Positions 60,503-64,000 of a stretch of 64,000 nt of DNA are shown here, piece after piece (position 1 is the stretch's first letter; every line of letters begins with the position of its first letter). The notes beneath the pieces were generated by a model. It was not told the DNA's origin. It saw nothing but the letters and a program-made list of their open reading frames with translations, and did not search any database. The position numbers and the translations under genes are program-made. This DNA is from Geomonas azotofigens (GTDB taxonomy: Bacteria > Desulfobacterota > Desulfuromonadia > Geobacterales > Geobacteraceae): contig NZ_JAHLME010000007.1 of the NCBI RefSeq assembly GCF_018919395.1, positions 1 to 64,000 on the forward strand. The letters are read 5' to 3'.

Positions 60503-61653
60503 TGCTGCGCCAAGCCCTCCCGTTCCTCGCCGTCGCCCCCTCCCTCGCCTACGCCGCGATCACCCTTTACTGCGGCCGCAGCTATTTCGCCGGGGCCGGA
60601 TCCCTTCCCGAGCACGCGCCGCCGGTCTCCATCCTGAAGCCGGTGCGGGGCGTGGACGGCGACAGCCTCGAGAACTTCGCCTCTTTCTGCCGCCAGGACT
60701 ATCCCTGCTACCAGATCGTCTTCGCCGTCGCCTCGGACGACGACCCCGTGATCCCCATCATCAGGCGGCTCATGGGGACCTACCCGGAGACGGACATCGA
60801 GCTGGTGATCGATCCGGCCATCCACGGGGCGAACTACAAGGTTTGCAACCTCATGCACGCCTACGCCTGGGCGAAGCACCCGCTTTTGGTCGTCTGCGAC
60901 AGCGACATCAGGGTGGGGGAGCGGTACCTGCGCCAGGTTTGCGCTCCCTTCGCCGATCCCGAGGTCGGCCTGGTCACCTCGCTGTACCGCAGTTCTCAGG
61001 TGCAGGGAACCGGCTGCGCCATCGAGGCACTGGGCTTTTGCTGCGAGATGATACCCAACGTGATGGCGGCGCTGAAGCTTGAGGGGCTTTCCTTCGCACT
61101 GGGGGCGTCGATGGCGGTGCGCCGGGAGGCGCTGGAGCGGATCGGAGGCTTCGAGGCGCTGGTCGACTATCTCGCCGACGACTACCAGTTGGGCAACATG
61201 ATCCACCGTGCGGGGTATCGGCTGGAGCTCTCGCCGTATTTCGTGGAGAGCATGATGCGCGGGGATGAGAAGCTCTCCGAACTGCTGTCGCGGCAACTGC
61301 GCTGGGGGCGCACCATGCGGGTCTCCCGGCCGGGCGGGTATTTCGCCTCAGGGATCACGCTGCCGTTTCCGGGCGCGCTCCTCGCGCTGCTCGTCGCGGG
61401 ATTCTCCGCAGCGGGGTGGGGCGCGGCGGGGCTTCTGTACCTGGTGCGGTCGCTTGTTTGCACCACGTACAGCCAGGCGCTGGTCAAGGACCGGCTGTTG
61501 CCGCGCTGGCTCTGGCTCCTGCCGTTGCGCGACGCGTTGTCATTCGGGGTGTGGGCGCTGTCGCTCGTCGGGAAGCGCGTGCGCTGGCGCGGGGATTTGT
61601 TCCTGCTGGAGAAGGGGGGGAGGATCGTGGCGATGGGAGACGCGCCGTTATAG
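60502..61653 (+). CDS. hpnI: Hopanoid glycosyltransferase HpnI
   Basis: A 383-residue membrane glycosyltransferase of the ceramide-glucosyltransferase-like group. It has an N-terminal helix, a GT-A domain with VSILKPVRGVDGDSLENFAS, the metal-binding VCDSDIRVG (DxD), the GASMAVRREALERIGGF block, and the QxxRW motif as RQLRWGRTMR. C-terminal helices end the protein. HpnI links N-acetylglucosamine to bacteriohopanetetrol in the known pathway. It overlaps the upstream methyltransferase by one base. hpnK and hpnJ, its usual partners, are not seen in this window. Confidence 0.9.
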   Translation: MLRQALPFLAVAPSLAYAAITLYCGRSYFAGAGSLPEHAPPVSILKPVRGVDGDSLENFASFCRQDYPCYQIVFAVASDDDPVIPIIRRLMGTYPETDIELVIDPAIHGANYKVCNLMHAYAWAKHPLLVVCDSDIRVGERYLRQVCAPFADPEVGLVTSLYRSSQVQGTGCAIEALGFCCEMIPNVMAALKLEGLSFALGASMAVRREALERIGGFEALVDYLADDYQLGNMIHRAGYRLELSPYFVESMMRGDEKLSELLSRQLRWGRTMRVSRPGGYFASGITLPFPGALLALLVAGFSAAGWGAAGLLYLVRSLVCTTYSQALVKDRLLPRWLWLLPLRDALSFGVWALSLVGKRVRWRGDLFLLEKGGRIVAMGDAPL

Positions 61654-61675
61654 AGCCCGGAAGCTGATGATTCCG

Positions 61676-61699
61676 TAGGGGCGAATAATCATTCGCCCG
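61676..61699. repeat. Palindromic repeat TAGGGGCGAATAATCATTCG, copy 2
   Basis: The same palindrome as at 59781, between the convergent hpnI and DUF2905 genes. Confidence 0.9.
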
Positions 61700-61715
61700 C
61701 CCCCCCTGCGGAAAG

Positions 61716-61928
61716 CTATCTGCGGAACAGCCAGAGGATGAGGGAGAGCAGCAGCGAGATGATGATGCTGGTGGCGAGCGGAAAGTAGAAGGTGAAGTTT
61801 TCCTTCTTCACGTAGATGTCGCCCGGCAGCCGCCCCAGCCAGGGGAGTTTGCCGGCGAGGGTGAAGAGCCCGCCGATGGCGGCGATGATCAGGCCGATGA
61901 TGATGAGGGATTTTCCGAAGGAGGGCAT
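61716..61928 (-). CDS. DUF2905 small membrane protein
   Basis: A 70-residue protein with two membrane helices (IIIGLIIAAIGGLFTLAG and ATSIIISLLLSLILWLF) joined by the family core KLPWLGRLPGDIYVKKENFTFYF (here spanning residues 27-49). DUF2905 proteins are common in bacteria but of unknown function. It is flanked on both sides by copies of the palindromic repeat. Confidence 0.92.
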   Translation of the reverse strand: MPSFGKSLIIIGLIIAAIGGLFTLAGKLPWLGRLPGDIYVKKENFTFYFPLATSIIISLLLSLILWLFRR

Positions 61929-61978
61929 GGGAGTTCCTCGTGCGATGTCGTGAAGACGAGGCGGGTGGCGCGAACCTG

Positions 61979-62003
61979 TAGGGGCGAATAATCATTCGCC
62001 CCC
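61979..62003. repeat. Palindromic repeat TAGGGGCGAATAATCATTCG, copy 3
   Basis: The same palindrome, upstream of the DUF2905 gene. Confidence 0.9.
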
Positions 62004-62052
62004 GGTGCCGCGGCTTCTATTTTGCCACGGCGGCGAAGGGGCATGAGCGGCT

Positions 62053-62075
62053 GGGCAAATAATTATTTGCCCCTA
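62053..62075. repeat. Palindromic repeat, inverted diverged copy 4
   Basis: GGGCAAATAATTATTTGCCC followed by CTA; an AT-richer version of the family with the TAGGGG end on the opposite side. Confidence 0.85.
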
Positions 62076-62151
62076 CAACCTGTCCCCTCACCCGCCCTTC
62101 GGGCACCCTCTCCCTGAGGGCGAGGGAAAAAGGGGGCAGGCGCCGGCAAAG

Positions 62152-62187
62152 GAAAAAAGGGGACCGGCACTTTCGGAGCCAGTCCCC
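62152..62187 (-). terminator. Rho-independent terminator of queH
   Basis: On the minus strand GGGGACTGGC pairs with GCCGGTCCCC (one mismatch) and six T follow. It belongs to the GGGGAC...GTCCCC hairpin family. Confidence 0.8.
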
Positions 62188-62205
62188 CTGCACTTTCGCC
62201 TCTGG

Positions 62206-62736
62206 TTACTTCCTTACGTAGCGTTCCTTCTCGCTGTAGATGCAGCCGCAGTATTTCTGGCGGTACAGTCCCATCTCCTTGGAGAGGTTGATACCCTCCT
62301 GCCAGCCGGTGCGGAAATCCTCGTAGTGGAATTCCACGCCGTAGCGCTCGCCAAGCTTATCACCGAATTCGCGGATCATCTGCTGGTTTTGATAGCGGCT
62401 GTAGAGCAGGGTGGAGGTGTACCTCTTGAAGCCCATCTCCGCGGCGGTGCGCGCCGCTTCCTCCAGCCGGGAGCGGTAGCAGTAGGCGCAGCGCGCCTGG
62501 GGCTCGCCGGCCACGTTGGTGAGGAACTCCTCCAGCAGGTATTCCTCCCGGTAGTGCACCTCCAACTCCACCAGCTTCGCGTAGGTCTTCAACGCCTCCA
62601 TGCGCAGCTTGTACTCGGTGAACGGGTGGATGTTGTGGTTGAAGAAGAGCCCCGTGACATCGAGCCCGGCGGATCTCAGTTCCTTCACCGGGTAGATGGC
62701 ACAGGGCGCGCAGCAGATGTGCAGCAGTATCTTCAT
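62206..62736 (-). CDS. queH: Epoxyqueuosine reductase QueH
   Basis: A 176-residue Fe-S protein (former DUF208) that reduces epoxyqueuosine to queuosine in tRNA, replacing QueG. Cys ligands are visible in LLHICCAPCAIYPV, EPQARCAYCYRSRLEEAA and YRQKYCGCIYSEKERY. The length is normal. It starts nine bases after the stop of the upstream multihaem cytochrome, so it could be expressed with that gene although the functions are unrelated. A terminator follows. Confidence 0.95.
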   Translation of the reverse strand: MKILLHICCAPCAIYPVKELRSAGLDVTGLFFNHNIHPFTEYKLRMEALKTYAKLVELEVHYREEYLLEEFLTNVAGEPQARCAYCYRSRLEEAARTAAEMGFKRYTSTLLYSRYQNQQMIREFGDKLGERYGVEFHYEDFRTGWQEGINLSKEMGLYRQKYCGCIYSEKERYVRK

Positions 62737-62744
62737 GCTTTCCC

Positions 62745-64000
62745 TTACGGGCGTCCCCCACCGGGGCCGCCCAACAGGTAGTTGATCGCGGCCTGTTTGA
62801 CGGGGTCCAATAGCGCGGCGTATGGGGTGGTCGCAGGCTGCGCTGGAACGTAATACCCGCCCATGATGGGGTTGCTGAGGGAGACCTTCCCGGTGCTGCT
62901 GTTCACAGCCAGGGTCGCGTTGTTGATGGCAGCTTCGACGTCGTCGTCGAGGACCCCGTTGTTCAGCCAGTCCATGGAGTCGTAGATGAGCCGCTTCACG
63001 TACTGGTGGTTGTGCGCGAAGGCGCCGGGATCGTTTTGCAACAGGCTCGAGTTGAAGAACGCCCCCATGGTATTGGCACCCCCACCGGGGAAGGCCGCGT
63101 TGTAGTCGGAGTTCTTGTTGGCCAAGGGGCGCACCTTCGAGCGCGACGGGTTGAGCGGGTTGACCGGCAGCGTCGAATCAGTCTTCAGCACGTTCAGCAT
63201 GGCGATCGCCGCCGCGTAGCCATCCTTCTCGGTCTGCAGGACAGTCGAAGTGAGCTGTACCGGGTCGCCGGTGTGGCAGTGGGCGCACGCCGTGCTGAGG
63301 ATGGCCGATATCTTGCCTGCGCCGTCCTTCGCCACCGGCTCGAAACCATGCGGCGTGGCCGTTTTCATGTGGCAGGTCACGCAGGGGCCGGCGTTGCCGG
63401 TTCCGCGCGTGTTGGCCACGCCGATGCTGCCGTGGAGGAACCTGGTCGGAACATAGTTCCTGCCGGGGAACTCGTAGCCACCGGTCTCGAAGATCAGCGT
63501 TGCGGCGGCGCGGTCGTGTGCTCCCGGCGCGGTGGTGTTGCTGAAGTCCATCCCGGCAGCCTGCGCGTCTTTGATCATGGTGCCTACGCCGCGGCCGGAA
63601 TGGCAGGGGATGCAGACGTTGGAGTCGTTGAGATTGGGATAGACGGTGACCTTGTCGTTGAGCTTCACCGTCGGGGAGCTGTTGGAGGACGAGAAGTTGT
63701 AGTAGCCGCGGTAAGCCGGTACCGTGCGGGTGGCCCAGTTGTAGGCACGGCCGGCGCCGTTGTCATGGCAGACGTCGCAGGCGGTGACTTCCTTGCTCTT
63801 GTCCGGCGAGGGGGCGTCCGCAGGCTGCGCGGCGCCGGCCGCTACCTTGACCGGGTAGTTCTGCACCACCGGATAGCCGGGGCCAGCGAAGGGTCTGATG
63901 TCGGTGAAACCGCTGGTCACGAACCTGATATAGCCGGTGGAGGTGTGGCAACGAACGCAGTAGTACTGGAAGGTCTTGTTGACCGGTTCGTAGCTGCCGC
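62745..64000 (-). CDS. Multihaem c-type cytochrome, 5' end outside the window
   Basis: The reading frame is open to the window edge (418 codons seen), so the start, signal peptide and any N-terminal haems are missing. Five CxxCH motifs are visible: CVRCH (near 63950), CDVCH, CIPCH, CVTCH and CAHCH. The last 190 residues have no haem and contain FFNSSLLQNDPGAFAHNHQY and a LIYDSMDWLNNGVLDDDVE helix, a layout that recalls the large secreted or outer-surface cytochromes of Geobacter. It is not of the OmcA/MtrC type seen earlier. An internal GTG at 63920 is not the true start because the haem motif CVRCH precedes it in frame. Confidence 0.85.
   Translation of the reverse strand, partial: GSYEPVNKTFQYYCVRCHTSTGYIRFVTSGFTDIRPFAGPGYPVVQNYPVKVAAGAAQPADAPSPDKSKEVTACDVCHDNGAGRAYNWATRTVPAYRGYYNFSSSNSSPTVKLNDKVTVYPNLNDSNVCIPCHSGRGVGTMIKDAQAAGMDFSNTTAPGAHDRAAATLIFETGGYEFPGRNYVPTRFLHGSIGVANTRGTGNAGPCVTCHMKTATPHGFEPVAKDGAGKISAILSTACAHCHTGDPVQLTSTVLQTEKDGYAAAIAMLNVLKTDSTLPVNPLNPSRSKVRPLANKNSDYNAAFPGGGANTMGAFFNSSLLQNDPGAFAHNHQYVKRLIYDSMDWLNNGVLDDDVEAAINNATLAVNSSTGKVSLSNPIMGGYYVPAQPATTPYAALLDPVKQAAINYLLGGPGGGRP

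Overview
The window looks like a chromosomal segment of a Geobacter-type dissimilatory metal reducer (Geobacteraceae, perhaps the Geomonas/Citrifermentans bemidjiense group). The evidence is the high GC content, the many multihaem c-type cytochromes, three OmcA/MtrC-family decahaem cytochromes with neighbouring porins, a hopanoid locus, an organomercurial lyase gene and abundant short intergenic repeats. The genus is inferred; no search could be run.

Layout. 1-2119: end of an rRNA operon (5S) and a membrane chemoreceptor. 2293-6590: DUF3943 envelope protein, M48 lipoprotein protease, PepD dipeptidase, small Cys-rich protein. 6797-10126: two radical SAM proteins bordered by repeats. 10287-11868: DsbC-like protein, acylphosphatase and proC in one tight operon. 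12027-13205: MFS transporter.

14037-39378 is the centre of the window: three related porin-cytochrome modules. Modules 1 (14037-21164) and 2 (22478-29664) are tandem, with the order porin, pentahaem lipoprotein, hexahaem CxxxxCH lipoprotein, Fn3 lipoprotein, decahaem cytochrome. Module 3 (39249-33835, minus strand) has the decahaem gene first, then porin, pentahaem and hexahaem genes, and no Fn3 gene. Between modules 2 and 3 lie a small barrel-like protein, glpK and glpD. Each module could form a trans-outer-membrane electron conduit: a porin sheath, small cytochromes in or under it, and a surface decahaem cytochrome. Glycerol-3-phosphate oxidation by GlpD would deliver electrons to the quinone pool that ultimately feeds such conduits (inference).

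39602-46840: a mixed region with a small protein, a long coiled-coil protein with similar end domains, an NlpC/P60 hydrolase, an FMN reductase, a PAS-like histidine kinase and an alkyltransferase-like protein. 47011-47472: a 22-copy, 21-bp minisatellite open on both strands. 47696-50459: a methyltransferase, merB without merA or merR nearby, and a lipoprotein.

50581-61653: hopanoid locus (hpnH, dxs, hpnA, shc on the minus strand; hpnN, a YtqB-type methyltransferase and hpnI on the plus strand). 61716-64000: DUF2905 protein, queH and the 3' part of another multihaem cytochrome that runs off the window.

The strongest leads are in the cytochrome modules: a mosaic decahaem cytochrome, haem motifs whose spacing changes between paralogues (CX2CH, CX3CH, CX4CH, CX9CH, CX11CH), a mature pentahaem protein identical in two copies despite many silent changes, and a conserved TTG porin start overlapped by a two-codon ATG-TCT-TGA frame.
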